Shown one piece after another: positions 44,781-56,103 of a DNA stretch of 64,000 bases. The notes under the pieces were generated by a model. That model saw only the letters and a program-made list of their open reading frames with translations. It had not been told where the DNA came from and made no database searches. The DNA is taken from assembly GCF_019703515.2 (NCBI RefSeq), contig NC_059372.1, forward strand, positions 26,995,431 through 27,059,430. Reading direction: 5' to 3'. Origin of the DNA: Myxocyprinus asiaticus (taxonomy: Eukaryota; Chordata; Actinopteri; Cypriniformes; Catostomidae). Position numbers and translations under genes: made by a program. The first letter of the stretch is position 1; each line of letters starts with the position of its first letter.

Positions 44781-46142
44781 AACATTATTATGTCCAGACT
44801 ACACTGGCGGCCAAATGTTTGGAATAATGTACAGATTTTGCTGTTTCGGAAGGAAATTGGTACTTTAATTTACCAAAGTGGCATTCAGCTGCTCACAAAA
44901 TATAGTCAGGACATTACTGATATAAAAAACAGCACCATCACTATTTGAAAAAAGTCATTTTTGATCAAGTCTAGACAGGCCCCATTTCCAGCAGCCATCA
45001 CTCCAACACCTTATCCTTGAGTAATCATGCTAAATTGCTAATTTGGTACTAGAAAATCATTTGCCATTATATCATACACTGCTGAAAGCTATTTGGTTCG
45101 TTAAATGAAGCTTAACATTGTCTTTGTGTTTGTTTTTAAGTTGGCACAGTATGCAATAGACTGGCATGTCTTAAGGTCAACATTAAGTCAAAAATGGCAA
45201 AAAAGAAATAGCTTTCTCTAGAAACTCGTCAGTCAATCATTGTTTTGAGGAATGAAGGCTTGAAATTGCCAAAAAAATGAATCTTTCATACAAAGGTGTA
45301 CACTACAGTCTTCAAAGATGATGGACAATTGGGTCTAACAAGGACAGAAAGAGATGTGGAAGGTCAGATGTATAACTAAACAAGAGGATAAGTACATCAG
45401 AGTCTCTAGTTTGAGAAATAGACACCTCACATGTCCTCAGCTGACAGCTTCATTGAATTCTACCCGCTCAACACCAATTTAATGTACAACAGTAAAGGCC
45501 CTATGGGAAGAATTGCAAAGAAAAAGCCACTTTTGAAACAGAAAAACAAAAAGAAAAGCTTAGAGTGGGCAAAGAAACACAGACAATAAACAACAGATAA
45601 TTGGAAAAGAGTGTTATGGATCTTAACCCCATTGAGATTTTGTGGGATCAGCTAGACTGTAAGGTGCGTGAGAAGTGCCCGACAAGACAGCCACATCTAT
45701 GGCAAGTGCTACAGGAAGCGTGGGGTGAAATGTCACCTGAGTATCTAGACAAATTGACAGCTAGAATTCCAAGGATCTGCACAGCTGTCATTGCTGCACG
45801 TTAAGGTATTTTTATGAGAACACTCTGAAGAAGTTTAAGTTCTGAACATTTTTTTCAAATTGTAATAGTAATTTTTCACATTATTAATGTCCTGACTATA
45901 CATTGTGATCAGTTGAATGCCACTTTGGTGAATAAAAGTACCAATTTCTTTCCATAAGAGCAAAATCTGTACATTATTCCAAACTTTTGGCCGCAAGTGT
46001 AGATAAAAGGCGAAAGGGGGTATATGGACCTCCTATGGAAAAGAAATGCGTAATTTTTGTGGATGACATGAATGTGCCAGCAAAGGAGGTGTTTGGTGTA
46101 CAACCTCCAGTTGAGCTGCTTCATCCGTATTTTGACCATGGA
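44781..46142 (+). pseudogene. dnah12 remnant: AAA3 Walker B exon interrupted by Tc1
   Basis: After CCTGTAG the exon starts NIIMSRL (44781-44801). A complete Tc1 then intervenes (44802-45999), and the exon resumes at 46002 with [31 protein letters not shown] and FDHGNW. The codons for R-L-D span the TA target, which is present on both sides. The next AAA3 segment, with the family motif MGPPGGGRN, is missing. Confidence 0.93.
44802..45999 (+). mobile_element. Tc1 element, full-length, in a dynein exon
   Basis: Inverted ends CACTGGCGGCCAAATGTTTG and CAAACTTTTGGCCGCAAGTG, with TA duplicates at 44800-44801 and 46000-46001. Inside are pieces of a Tc1 transposase: SLETRQSIIVLRNEGL, HYSLQR-type helix-turn-helix remnants, then SVMDLNPIEILWDQLDCKVR near the catalytic Glu, ending LDKLTARIPRICTAVIAAR. 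Stops and small deletions break the frame, so it is not autonomous. Confidence 0.93.
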
Positions 46143-46189
46143 AACTGGTAAACTAAACTTATGTACACAATAGATCAATATATGAGACC

Positions 46190-47035
46190 ATGGTGCACAT
46201 TTTCTCCAATGTTGTGACCTTTTACCTCCGGACCAATAATTTCCCACCTGATTGCTTCATGCTTGGGAATCAAATAGTCTCTGCAACATGAGGTGAGTGT
46301 TGTATTTAAAAAAAGATATATGTATTTTTTATTTGTTTACCTGTTTCTCTAATCATATTTCTGTAATCGTGTATTCTGTGTTTGTTTTTTATTTTATATA
46401 GGCTTATAAAAAAGCCATAGAAAATCTTCTTCCTACCCCAGCTAAGTCTCATTACACTTTCAACTTGAGAGATTTCTCTCGAGTGGTGCAGGGCTGCCTG
46501 CTACTGAGGAAGGAATCACTAACAAACAAGAGAACAATGATTTGACTTTTTGCACATGAACTGTACTGTGTCTTCTATGATCGCCATGTGGATGACAAGG
46601 ACCGTGCCTGGCTCTTCACACTCATTAGCAATATTGTAAAGCAGCACTTTGGAATTCTTCGGAATGGTAACAAACCTGTACGTAAAAAAAAACTATGGCT
46701 TTGTCAGGATGTAAATTATTATTCTGTAAATGATGCACTTAAAAATTTGGCATTTCTGATTGCACTGTATAGTTGTGTATTATACACCATGAATATAAAG
46801 TACTTGCTAAATTGGTCAAATTGAAGATGTTTAGCTTTATGTATTGTTTCTTTTTAGCTTTGTGAGGAGGACATGCAGAACCTGTTATTTGGCGATTATA
46901 TGACGTGGACAAAGTGAGTGGCTGTATGCTGAGGTTCCCTCCATGGAGTGCTTTGGTGAGGTTGTGGAAGCCTGTCTGGATGAGTAAAACCAAACCCACA
47001 AGAAGCGCATGAATCTCGTCATATTCCGATAACTT
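46190..47035 (+). pseudogene. dnah12 remnant: AAA3 end to AAA4 start, broken
   Basis: 46190-46290 reads TMVHIFSNVVTFYLRTNNFP, then GNQIVSAT and a stop at the exon edge. 46402-46678 reads [40 protein letters not shown], then TGA at 46543 (where Arg CGA would fit), then ELYCVFYDRHVDDKDRAWLF. 46859-47030 reads EEDMQNLLFGDYM, breaks, then MECFGEVVEACLDE, a stop, and KRMNLVIFR. The AAA4 P-loop expected next (GVGGSGRQS) is absent. Confidence 0.9.
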
Positions 47036-47119
47036 TTCAAATGCTGTTCACACTTTAGCGTATGATACTGTATTACATACAGGATTTATCTAAGCAAGTT
47101 CACAAATATCCTCTAATAG

Positions 47120-47540
47120 TCAGAAAATGGTGTTCCTGCTCACTGATGCTCAAATAAAAGACAAGGCCTTTTTAGAGGATGTGGACAGAATTTTAAACAC
47201 AGGAGAGGTGCTGAACATCTTTGCTGTTGACGAAAATCAAGAAATCATGGAGGTATGATACAGACAAAATAAATGGCAAGTACTATGTTAAGGATTGTAT
47301 TGTAAGAATATTGTATTTTCCATTCAGTGTCTGTGTCCCCTTCAGGCTGTACGGCCCATTGCTCAGGCTGGGAATAAAAATGTGGAGTTCAGCCCTCTGG
47401 CTCTGATCGCCTATTTTGTGAACCGCTGTAGAGAGAACCTACATATTGTTGTGGCCTTCAGTCCAATTAGAGATGCCTTCCGCAACCGCCTCAGACAGTT
47501 CCCTTCCCTCATTATCTGCTGCACCATAGACTGGTTTCAG
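47120..47540 (+). pseudogene. dnah12 remnant: AAA4 exons, open
   Basis: 47120-47252 is open: KMVFLLTDAQIKDKAFLEDV, LNTGEVLNIFAVDENQEIME. 47346-47540 is open: [56 protein letters not shown] before GTAAGG. These are among the best-preserved exons and keep nearly all family residues ([21 protein letters not shown]). Confidence 0.92.
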
Positions 47541-47993
47541 GTAAGGCTTGAATGGCCAGGGAAGAGATGGTTAAAAGGATAGTTCACCCAAAATTAATGT
47601 GATCATAACATGGCAGCCTCCATGAGGGGACCCTCTCCAAGTAGATTTAAACAGCTTTTATAAGGTTACTGATATGACTGGAGTCTTCATCTCATGTCAT
47701 TATTTGATACTTATATTTTAGAATTACTATTAATTTCTTTAGTCGTAAAACATTTTTTGAGGAAAAATTTGAGTGTAATTCATTTTTGGTCATTCATTTA
47801 GCAATTATGGTTTGAGAACTTGTTCTGGATGGAAGTGGTTTTATAAGAGATTTCTTCTTAAATTAATATAACTACTGTTACTTTTACAAATAAAAAAATA
47901 TTTGATGGTAAAAATATTGTTATCAATTTGATGAATTTTGAACACAAACCTTCTCTTAAAGTGAAGCTACATTTCAGTTTCTGATCTCCCCAG

Positions 47994-48654
47994 CCATGGC
48001 CTGAGGAGGCTTTGGAGCGAGTGGCGAATAAGTTCTTTGAGACACTAGAGCTGAGTAATCTTGAGCGATAGGAAGTCTTCAAGACCTTCCACACTTCTGC
48101 TATTGATCTGTCTCATAAGTATGATGTTTCTATAAAAGCTAATAACTAATAAGATATGTAAACTTATCACTAGAACACATGTTGGACAATATATTTTTCA
48201 CAATTTGTCACTCTCACACAGGTAAGAGTAAAATGATGTAATGTTTGCAGGTTTTTGTCAGAGCTGGGTCACCATAACTGTGTCTCCTATCTCCTACTTG
48301 GAGCTCATAGCTGCCTTCAGACTTCTCATTCAAAAACAAGGCACTGTCATGAATGCTAAAAACAGATATACAAATGGACTGGACAAACTGGCATTTGCAG
48401 AGTATCAGATAATGTGTTGGGAATAATGTACAAATGATAGTACTTGATAAAAGCAGCAAATAGACATTATAATTGAATTCCCAGTTCATACAACATCTTC
48501 AATAATACTAAATTGGATCAAGTAATCTAGATCAATGAGGCATATAGATTATTTGAATGCATTTTTGCTGATCTAGGTGGGTGAAATGAAAGAGTTGGTG
48601 GACCTTCAGCCTAAACTAGAGCAAGCCAAGATTGACAACATCAAAATAATGAAA
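47994..48654 (+). pseudogene. dnah12 remnant: exons leading into the stalk
   Basis: 47994-48118 reads PWPEEALERVANKFFETLEL, then TAG at 48069. 48251-48408 reads FLSELGHHN, has a 2-bp frameshift, then SYLELIAAFRLLIQKQGTVM and NRYTNGLDKLAFAEYQ. Its end shows CAG followed by ATAATG, so the donor GT is lost. 48577-48654 reads VGEMKELVDLQPKLEQAKID. These begin the coiled-coil microtubule-binding stalk. Confidence 0.9.
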
Positions 48655-48792
48655 GTAAGAAATAGTACAATCCTTCTCACAATAGCTGTGTTGAAATCAG
48701 ATCATTATTTGTTCTTTTTTTTTTTACTACCGCTGAATAGATTTTACTTTGTTTCTGTTGGTTCCATTGTAGTCTTTCAGGTACTTTGGGTT

Positions 48793-49533
48793 AAAGGAAT
48801 AGTTCACCCAAAAATGATAATTCTCTCATCATTTACTCACCCATATATCGTCTCAAATTCTTATGACTTTCTTTCTTCCGTGGAACACATACGAAGATAT
48901 TTTAATGGAGATATGATGTCTGTTTCTCCATACAATGCAAGTGAATGGTGACCAAATTTTCAAGGTCCAAAAAGGACATAAAGGCAGCATAAAAGTAATC
49001 CATAAGACTCCAGTGGTTTAATCCATGTCTTTGGTTTTGGGTGAGAACAGATCAAAATTAACTTTTTCACTGTTCATCTTGCCATTGCAGTCTCTTGGCA
49101 CGATGATGATTTTAAGCTTGATTACACTTCCTAGTGCCTGACGCATTCGCACAGCACTAGATGGTGCTAGGAAGTGTAATCGAGCTTGAAGTCATGATTG
49201 CCAAAGACACTACTGATGTCATGATTTATAGTGAAAAATAAGTTATATTTTGGTCTGTTTTCACCCAAAACTGATTGGATTGCTTCAGAGGACATGGATT
49301 AAACAGCTGGAGTTTTATGGATTACCTTTATGCTGCCTTTATGTCCGTTTTGGATCTTGAAAATTTTGTCACTATTCACTTGCCTTGTATGGACAAACAG
49401 ACATCATATCTCTATTAAATAACATCTTTTGTGTTCCACAGAAGAAAGAAAGTCAAACGAGTTTGAGACGACATAAGGGTGAATAAATGATGAGAGAATT
49501 ATAATTTTTGGTTGAACTATTCCTATAATTTCA
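48793..49533. mobile_element. MITE of the ATAGTTCACC family, ~740 bp
   Basis: Left TTAAAGGAATAGTTCACCC and right TTTTTGGTTGAACTATTCC are inverted. The arms are long, with mirrored CTAGTGCCTGACGCATT and AGATGGTGCTAGGAAGTG at the centre, so the whole forms a large hairpin. Confidence 0.82.
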
Positions 49534-49576
49534 ACAAAGCCTGCCTGCATGTGTTAGCAACTTGTTTCTCCTGCAG

Positions 49577-51100
49577 GTGATAGAGGTTGAGTCAGTGGAG
49601 GTTGAGGCTAAGAGCAAACTTGTTTGTGTGGATGAAGAGACAGCTACTATAGAAGCAAATTAAGCCCAGGCTTTGAAGAATGAAAGTGAAAATGACTTTG
49701 CTGAAGCCATCCCAGCACTGGAGGCTGCCCTTGCTGCCCTGGACACACTCAAGGTCAGTTACCCTCCTAATCGAGAGAATCTCATGAAAACTGTCAAGAA
49801 GGTCATATTTCACCCAATAATTTAAAGAAAATGATATTTTGCAAAAAAACATTAAACCAAATTTGAAGACCATTATTTTCATGACAATTAAGCAAACCCT
49901 CTCCTTCTCAGTAGCCTACTTTAATGTGGATTTTGTTTTAAAATTCTCATTACTATGAGTAGTATTAATAGTCTAAATAGTAAATAAACAGTAATAGTCT
50001 GTATTTCTATAATTTCATTACTGTCTTACTATGAGTTATAAGAATTAGATTTCTTAATTGTCATAAAAAATAATGTCACATTACTATAATAAATAGTAAT
50101 AAATGTTATAGTTTATCATATAAATTAATTAATTATAGTTTAAATTCTAATGTTGCAAAGTTATTTTATTGCATTCTGAGAGGATGATTTGTATTACTGT
50201 ATTACTATGAGTAATGTCTGTATTTCTATAATTTCATTACTGTCTTTACTTTGAGTAATAAGAATTAGATTTCTCAATTGTCATAAAAAAAAATAATGTC
50301 ACAATGTAAAAAAAATCTTAATAGTCATAAAAACTGGCTTTTTCTTTTACAAAATATAATGTCTTATTTTTTGTTTTTATTTTGGGTTGAAATATGACCT
50401 CTATGACACCTAATAGGACATTTCTTTGTGACATTCAGCCTATCAGAAGCATTAAGCTGTATAGAACATAAAAAAGTGTAATTAAAGATTGGATATAAAT
50501 TTAAGTTAAAGATTTATTATGATTGATGTGTTATTTTAGCCGACTGACGTGACGATTGTAAAATCCATGAAGAATCCTCTATTAGGATTAAAGCTGGTGA
50601 TGGCAGCAGTGTGTGTCATGAAAGACATCAAACCAGAGAAGATCAATGATCCTGCTGGAATGGGACTGAATGTGAAAAGCAGTCTAGACAGTTCATATGA
50701 CAAGAGTTTTCTCAGTTTTATGATGTTTTCCGAGAGCATGTTGTCTCTTCTTATAGATTCTTGATTACTGGGGTCCAAGCACGAAGTTGCTAGGGGACAT
50801 AAATATCCTTAAAGACCAAAAGGAATATGACAAAGACAATATCCCTGTAAGTCTGTTTCATAGAGAAGGATGTGGAGGATTGTCACGGTAACTGTAACTG
50901 TAATTGAATGGTGTTGTTTTGTGACAGGATGAAGTGATGCTTAAGATTCATAGTGAGTGCATGACCAACCTTGACTTTGACCCCACTAAAGTAGTCCAAG
51001 GCCTCATCTGCAGCTGAAGGGCTTTGCAGAAGGATCACTGCTATGGAAGTTTACGACAGCGTTGCAAATGTTGGCGAACTCGCATTAGTATCTCACACCA
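49577..51100 (+). pseudogene. dnah12 remnant: microtubule-binding stalk and tip
   Basis: 49577-49753: VIEVESVEVEAKSKLVCVDE, stop TAA at 49661, then NDFAEAIPALEAALAALDTL. 50540-50690: VTIVKSMKNPLLGLKLVMAA, VCVMKDIKPEKINDPAG. 50757-50846: ILDYWGPSTKLLGDINILKD, QKEYDKDNIP. 50929-51090: DEVMLKIHSECMTNLDFDPT, then a frameshift before SSAAEGLCRRITAMEVYDSV. Family order is kept. Between exons lie AT-rich introns with no other gene. Confidence 0.9.
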
Positions 51101-51290
51101 ATTCTCTCTCAACAAAAATTATTGACAGTAGTTATTAACATTACATATTTTCTCAAATATATTCTAAAATCAGATATTATGTCTTTTAATATGACCCTTT
51201 TATTTGTTTTTGTTTTTATTTATATCCTAACTTGAAGATTTAAAAATCAATACTGTTTCGAAACAATTGTTGACCTCTTTTCTCTATCAG

Positions 51291-51900
51291 GTGGTGGCCC
51301 CTAAGAAGGCTAACCTTATTGTGGCCCAGCAATCATGGCCCTGCTGAACTAGAAAAGGGCAGAGCTAAAAGAGGTTGAGGATCGCCTGGTCTCCTCAATC
51401 AGCTGGAGTACCAGGTGGACCTCTGTGCTCGCAAGCTGGAGAGAGCCAAAAAGCTTATTGGAGGTTTAGGAGGAGAAAAGACAAGGTTTTGATCAACTAT
51501 GAACAGACCTTAGAAATATCTGGTTTCTTATGAAGCTAGTTTTAAAGCCTGGTAGGGTCACCAGCACACCAACATCCCTTGCTGGGGGACCAGCACCCAA
51601 AACACAACATTAGCTGATGACCAGCAATGCTGGTCTTTTCATCTGGGGGATTCCCTGTATTTGTGCTTAATAGAGTGTGAAAATTAGATGTTCTTGTATT
51701 ATTACACAGGTGGTAGAAAGCAGCCTATGACCTTCAGCGCACATATGATAACTTAATGTTAGGTGATGTGCTAATATCTGCCAGAGTTATTGCTTGGGAA
51801 CTTTTACTGCCAGCTTCCGCCATGACTGCACCAAAGTGTGGGCCAAGCTCTGCAATGTACTGCACCTCTATGTGAAGATGGGTCTTGTTCACAAATGAAT
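51291..51900 (+). pseudogene. dnah12 remnant: returning stalk helix, heavily damaged
   Basis: VVAPKKANLIVA opens at 51291, then frame changes. MALLN, TAG at 51350, KRAELKEVEDRL, later QVDLCARKLERAKKLIGGLG and GEK appear in differing frames with small deletions. At 51720-51860: AAYDLQRTYDNLMLGDVLIS and ARVIA, then FTASFRHDCTKVWAKLC in another frame. Confidence 0.85.
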
Positions 51901-51917
51901 ATTCAGTTTTATTTATT

Positions 51918-52611
51918 AAAAGAATAGTTCACCCAAAAATTAAAATTATCTCATCATTTACTCACCCTCATGCCATCCCAGATACATGTGACTTTCTTCT
52001 GCTGAACACAAACATAGATTTTTAGAAGAATATCTCAGCTCTTGAGAAGTGATATTATAGGTGTAGGTGAGAAACAGATCAGTAGTTAAGTTCTTTTTTT
52101 ACTTTAAATCTCCACTTTGACCAGCCCTCCTATGCGCATTCACGAGAGGTCTTTTGTTTTTTGGTGATTTGCATTCTTTGTGCATATCACCACCTAGTGG
52201 GCTATTGTGCAAATAACCTTTAATTTTATCACTCCTTTTTTTACTTTCTCCTTATAGGCACGAAGTATGTGAGTAGTCAAAAAACAGAAGAAGAACTCGG
52301 TCCTCTCATGAATGCACACAGGAGGGCTGGTGAAAATGTAGCTTTATAGTAAAAAAGGACTTAAATTATTGATCTGTTTCTCACCCACACTTATCGCTTC
52401 TGAAGATATAGAGTCGTATGGATTACTTTTATGCTGTCTTTGTGTGCTTTTTTGAGTTCTGGCCACCATTCACTTGTATTGAATGGCCCAACAGGGATAT
52501 TTTTCTAAAAATTTTGTTTGTGTTCAGCAGAAGAAAGTTGTACACATCTGGGATGGCATGAGGGTGAGTTAATGAGAGAATTTTCAGTTTTGTGTGAACT
52601 GTCCCTTTAAA
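51918..52611. mobile_element. MITE of the ATAGTTCACC family, ~690 bp
   Basis: Left AAAGAATAGTTCACCCAAAA and right TTTGTGTGAACTGTCCCTTTAA are inverted, with long mirrored arms (GTGAGAAACAGATCAG and GATCTGTTTCTCACCC). Confidence 0.82.
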
Positions 52612-52629
52612 TGTTCTCATTCTATGCAG

Positions 52630-53129
52630 TCCAAGAAGATCCCATCCTCTGATGACTTCTCTCTGAGTAAAGCTCTTGGAGATCCAATCAAGGTCAGAGC
52701 CTGGAATATCGCTGGCCTGTCCACCGACAGCTTCTCTATTGACAATGGTGTTATAGAGAGCAACTCCAGAAGATGGTATGTCTTAACCAAAGTGTTTAAG
52801 CCGAATCCTTTCAAAATCTTGTGTTCACAAATTATGTCATTTTACATCTGATCATTTCATGTGATATTAGAGCTAAAATATCATGCTTTAAAACCTCTGT
52901 TTGTGTATTTGCTAGGCCATTGATGATAGATCCACAGGGTCAGGCCAACAAATGGGTGAAATATTCAGAATGACAGAGTAACCTGAATGTGATCAAGCTA
53001 GCTGATGCAGACTACATGAGAACACTTGAGAACTGCATCCAGTTTGGTACACCACTGTTGCTGGAGAACATAGGAGAAGAGCTTGACCCTTCCTTAGAAC
53101 CACTACTGCTGAAAAGTTTTCAAATAAGG
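52630..53129 (+). pseudogene. dnah12 remnant: AAA5 exons
   Basis: 52630-52775 is open: DDFSLSKALGDPIKVRAWNI, STDSFSIDNGVIESNSRRW across the donor. 52915-53129: PLMIDPQGQANKWVKYSE, TGA at 52971, then LNVIKLADADYMRTLENCIQ, FGTPLLLENIGEELDPSLEP. The match to family AAA5 is near complete (WPLMIDPQGQANKWI). Confidence 0.92.
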
Positions 53130-53311
53130 TATTAACTTAAACAATCCTTTCAAATATAATGCTGTATTATTGTTTATATCAAAATGTTGAAATGTAAGAT
53201 TATTGTTTCATGATTTTTATTGTGATGCATGCTTGAATGAATTAATAATCTGACTCTCAAAGAGAGACTGAAAATTGAAGTGTAAATGTTTTCCTTGCTT
53301 TACCTTTATAG

Positions 53312-53910
53312 GTGGTGTGGACTGTATAATATTAGGTGAGAGTGTAATTGAGTACTCGGCTGACTTCCGATTTTACATCACCACAAAACTGAATAACCCT
53401 CATTACTTGCCTGAGCTGGCCACCAAAGTGTGTCTAATGAACTTTATGATTACTCCAGAGGGCCTTGAAGACCAGCTGCTTGGCATTGTGGTAGCAAAAG
53501 CAAGTACACTTACATACATACAAATATACAGACCTGTTGTACCTTGAAAAAGGCAATAAAGAGCACTAACAAACTAGTATGTAATGTAACCATTTCATTG
53601 CCTGAGGGCAATTCTGAGACAAATAACCGTAAACCCTCTTCTGCATAGTTCCTTCATGTCCTTTAAAAGAAGTTGAATGTCCCTGTATGATATTTGTGTT
53701 GTTTTGTCCCTCAGACCTGAATTAGAGGAGGAGAGGAATGCCCTCATTCTTCAGTCTGCAGCCAATGAGAATCAACTTAAAGAGATTGAGGACCATATCC
53801 TGGAGACGCAACAGTCCTCGGAGGGGAACGTCCTGGAGAACGAGAGTGCAAGCCAGATCCTGGATGCTGCCAAGATAATGTCTAATGAGATCACAAAGAA
53901 ACAACAGTGC
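53312..53910 (+). pseudogene. dnah12 remnant: AAA5-AAA6 exons, open
   Basis: 53312-53502 is open: GGVDCIILGESVIEYSADFR, FYITTKLNNPHYLPELATKV, MITPEGLEDQLLGIVVAK, ending before GCAAGT (possible GC donor). 53715-53907 is open: PELEEERNALILQSAANENQ, NEITKKQQ. Strong family match (FYITTKLRNPHYLPE). Confidence 0.92.
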
Positions 53911-53942
53911 ATTCTAAAGCTGGTTTAAAAGAAAGATCCCTT

Positions 53943-54401
53943 TTTAAAGCAATAGTTCACCCAAAAATGAAAATTCCATAATTTACTCACATTTATGTAA
54001 TTCCAAACCTATATGACTTTCTTTGTTTTGTGGAACAGTAGTAAAAATAACACAGGTTTCTACAAGAACATGCAAGCCACTATGAACGAGAATCTCTCAT
54101 GTGCTCATGTTAGCCCAATGGACGTCAAACTTTTAACTGAAATAAATTTTGGGTTGTTTTTCATTGTATGCCTTCAGAAGACTTAGAATATGATGCACAA
54201 GCATGGATCCCTTTAATTATACTTTTGGGTGCTTTTTAAATCTTTAAACTGAGTCACACATTCTTTTGAAAAGATGGGCCACGATATTTATTAATTTTTC
54301 TTTTTTGTGTTCTATATAAGATAGTCATATGGGTTTGGAACAACATGAGGGTGAAATAAATAATTACAGAATTTTAATTTTGGGGTGAATTAGTCCTTTA
54401 A
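53943..54401. mobile_element. MITE of the ATAGTTCACC family
   Basis: Left AAAGCAATAGTTCACCCAAA and right TTTGGGGTGAATTAGTCCTTTAA are inverted, about 460 bp apart. Confidence 0.8.
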
Positions 54402-54451
54402 CACCACAAAGTTTTCTAATTTGACCTCTGTGCCTTTCTGTGAACTTTCAG

Positions 54452-55391
54452 ATTGCAGAGAAGACTGAAAAAATAGCAGAGTCAAGGGAGGGCTAGAGAT
54501 ACGCACTCCTCCATCCTTTTCTTCAGTATCGCAGACCTGGCCAGCATCGACCCCATGTATCAGTACTCTTTCACCTGGTTTGTCAACCTCTGTCAACAAC
54601 ATACAGGTCAGGTGAGGACTAAGTAATGGTGCAGAAATATAAAAACCCAGCATTTGTCATTCCACTCAAATCTGCATCAACCATTTTCCTTTGCATTTAC
54701 ACTGATTTGCATACGTATGTATTCCCCAGCAACAAATCAAAGATTCTAGAAAAGAGACTCAAATACCTGACTAATCATTTCACCTACGTATATCCTTTAC
54801 TGCAACGTGTGCCGTTCTCTCTTCGAGAAGGACAAACTCCTCTTCTCCTTCCTGCTCTGTTGTAACCTACTGCTGTAGGTTCAAATAAATAGTTTAACAC
54901 AGTTTTAAACGGCAAAGTAATAAGGTGCCATCTATGTCCAAATATATGGTGTTGATTGAACATATATTAAAACAAATCATGGTCTTCCTGTTCCAAAGGG
55001 CTAAGCAGATAGAGTACTCTGAATTTATATTCCTGCTCACAGGTGGTGTAGGGCTGCAGAATAATGCCCCCAACCCTGACCCAAACTGGCTCCGAGACAA
55101 AAGCTTGGATGAGATCTGCCGGGCCAGTGATTTTCCTTGTCTACAGGGCCTCGTGTATGCCATTAATTTTACAAACATTTGTCAGATCAAGTTCTATGAT
55201 ATTGTTAATATAACAACTTTTTCTCTGTTCATTGGGGTGAATATTAGGAGAGCTTCATAAAGAGTTCTGAGTTTTCTGCCCATTTATGACCATAAGGAGC
55301 CATACAACACTGCTTTGCCAAAGCCCTGGTGTGATAAACTCAATTACCTTCAAAAAATGATCATTTACAGATGCCTCAGACCTGATAAAGT
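54452..55391 (+). pseudogene. dnah12 remnant: AAA6 exons
   Basis: 54452-54612: IAEKTEKIAESREG, TAG at 54494 (Tyr expected), then frameshifted IADLASIDPMYQYSFTWFVN. 54730-54865: [20 protein letters not shown], frameshift, then [20 protein letters not shown]. 55000-55160 is open: YSEFIFLLTGGVGLQNNAPN, DPNWLRDKSLDEICRASDFP. 55270-55391: YDHKEPYNTALPKPWCDKLN, YLQKMIIYRCLRPDK before GTGAGT. Confidence 0.9.
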
Positions 55392-55889
55392 GAGTAATCA
55401 TTGAGTTTAAAGGTAAAGTTTACCCAAAAAAGGAAAATACTGTTATTTAGTCACCCTCATGTTTTTCTAAACCTGTATAAATGTTTCTTTTGTGGAACAC
55501 TAAAAGAGATGTTAGGCAGAATGTTTAGGGACTGACAGGCCCAGTCACCATTCACTTTCATTGTTGAAAAAAGCTGCAATGAAAGTGAATGGTGACCAGT
55601 GTCAGAAATTTCATTTGACGTTAAGGGAAATTATTAGCCTCCTGCTATGATTTTCAGAGGCATTTTTACCTTTATGAGGTCATTTGTTTCCTAACCATTC
55701 AAAACATAAATTGTGTCTCATCCTTTTTATGTCATCCTTTTTAATCTTTTTTGGATGAATTATTTATTCCTTTAAAAAAATTACATTCCTTTCATAATCC
55801 ATTATATCGGAATATAAATGGCATAAATGGAACATATCATCACTCAATCAAAGGAGCAATTTATGCAACATTTCACAAAAATGTGAAAC
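55392..55889. other. Intron with decayed MITE
   Basis: Contains AGGTAAAGTTTACCCAAAAA and TTAGTCACCCTCATGTTTTT near 55411-55465, a diverged ATAGTTCACC-family left arm, with a mirrored GTCACCATTCACTTTCATTG/AATGAAAGTGAATGGTGACC hairpin. No gene. Confidence 0.45.
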
Positions 55890-56103
55890 AGGAAGTTCAT
55901 CATAACTTCTGTGTGCATTGTGTGATTTTGATAAATTCAGCTGTATGTTTTGTAATGGGGGCTGATCAAATTTATGTGGCTATATTGGGTCACGTCATAG
56001 CACCACCACCTGGCAGCAGGAAGTGTGGCTCTTACAACAGGCTTTAAAATAGTCCTCTTATATTTGTGCCCACTTATACCCAAATTGCTTCAAATTTGTT
56101 TAA
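55890..56103 (+). repeat. Interspersed repeat fragment interrupted by DIRS
   Basis: ATTCAGCTGTATGTTTTGTA, ATGGGGGCTGATCA and ACCTGGCAGCAGGAAGTGTG match the copy at 59.8-59.9 kb (ATTCAGCTGTATGTTTGGTA). The sequence breaks off at about 56103, where DIRS-like sequence starts. Confidence 0.6.
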
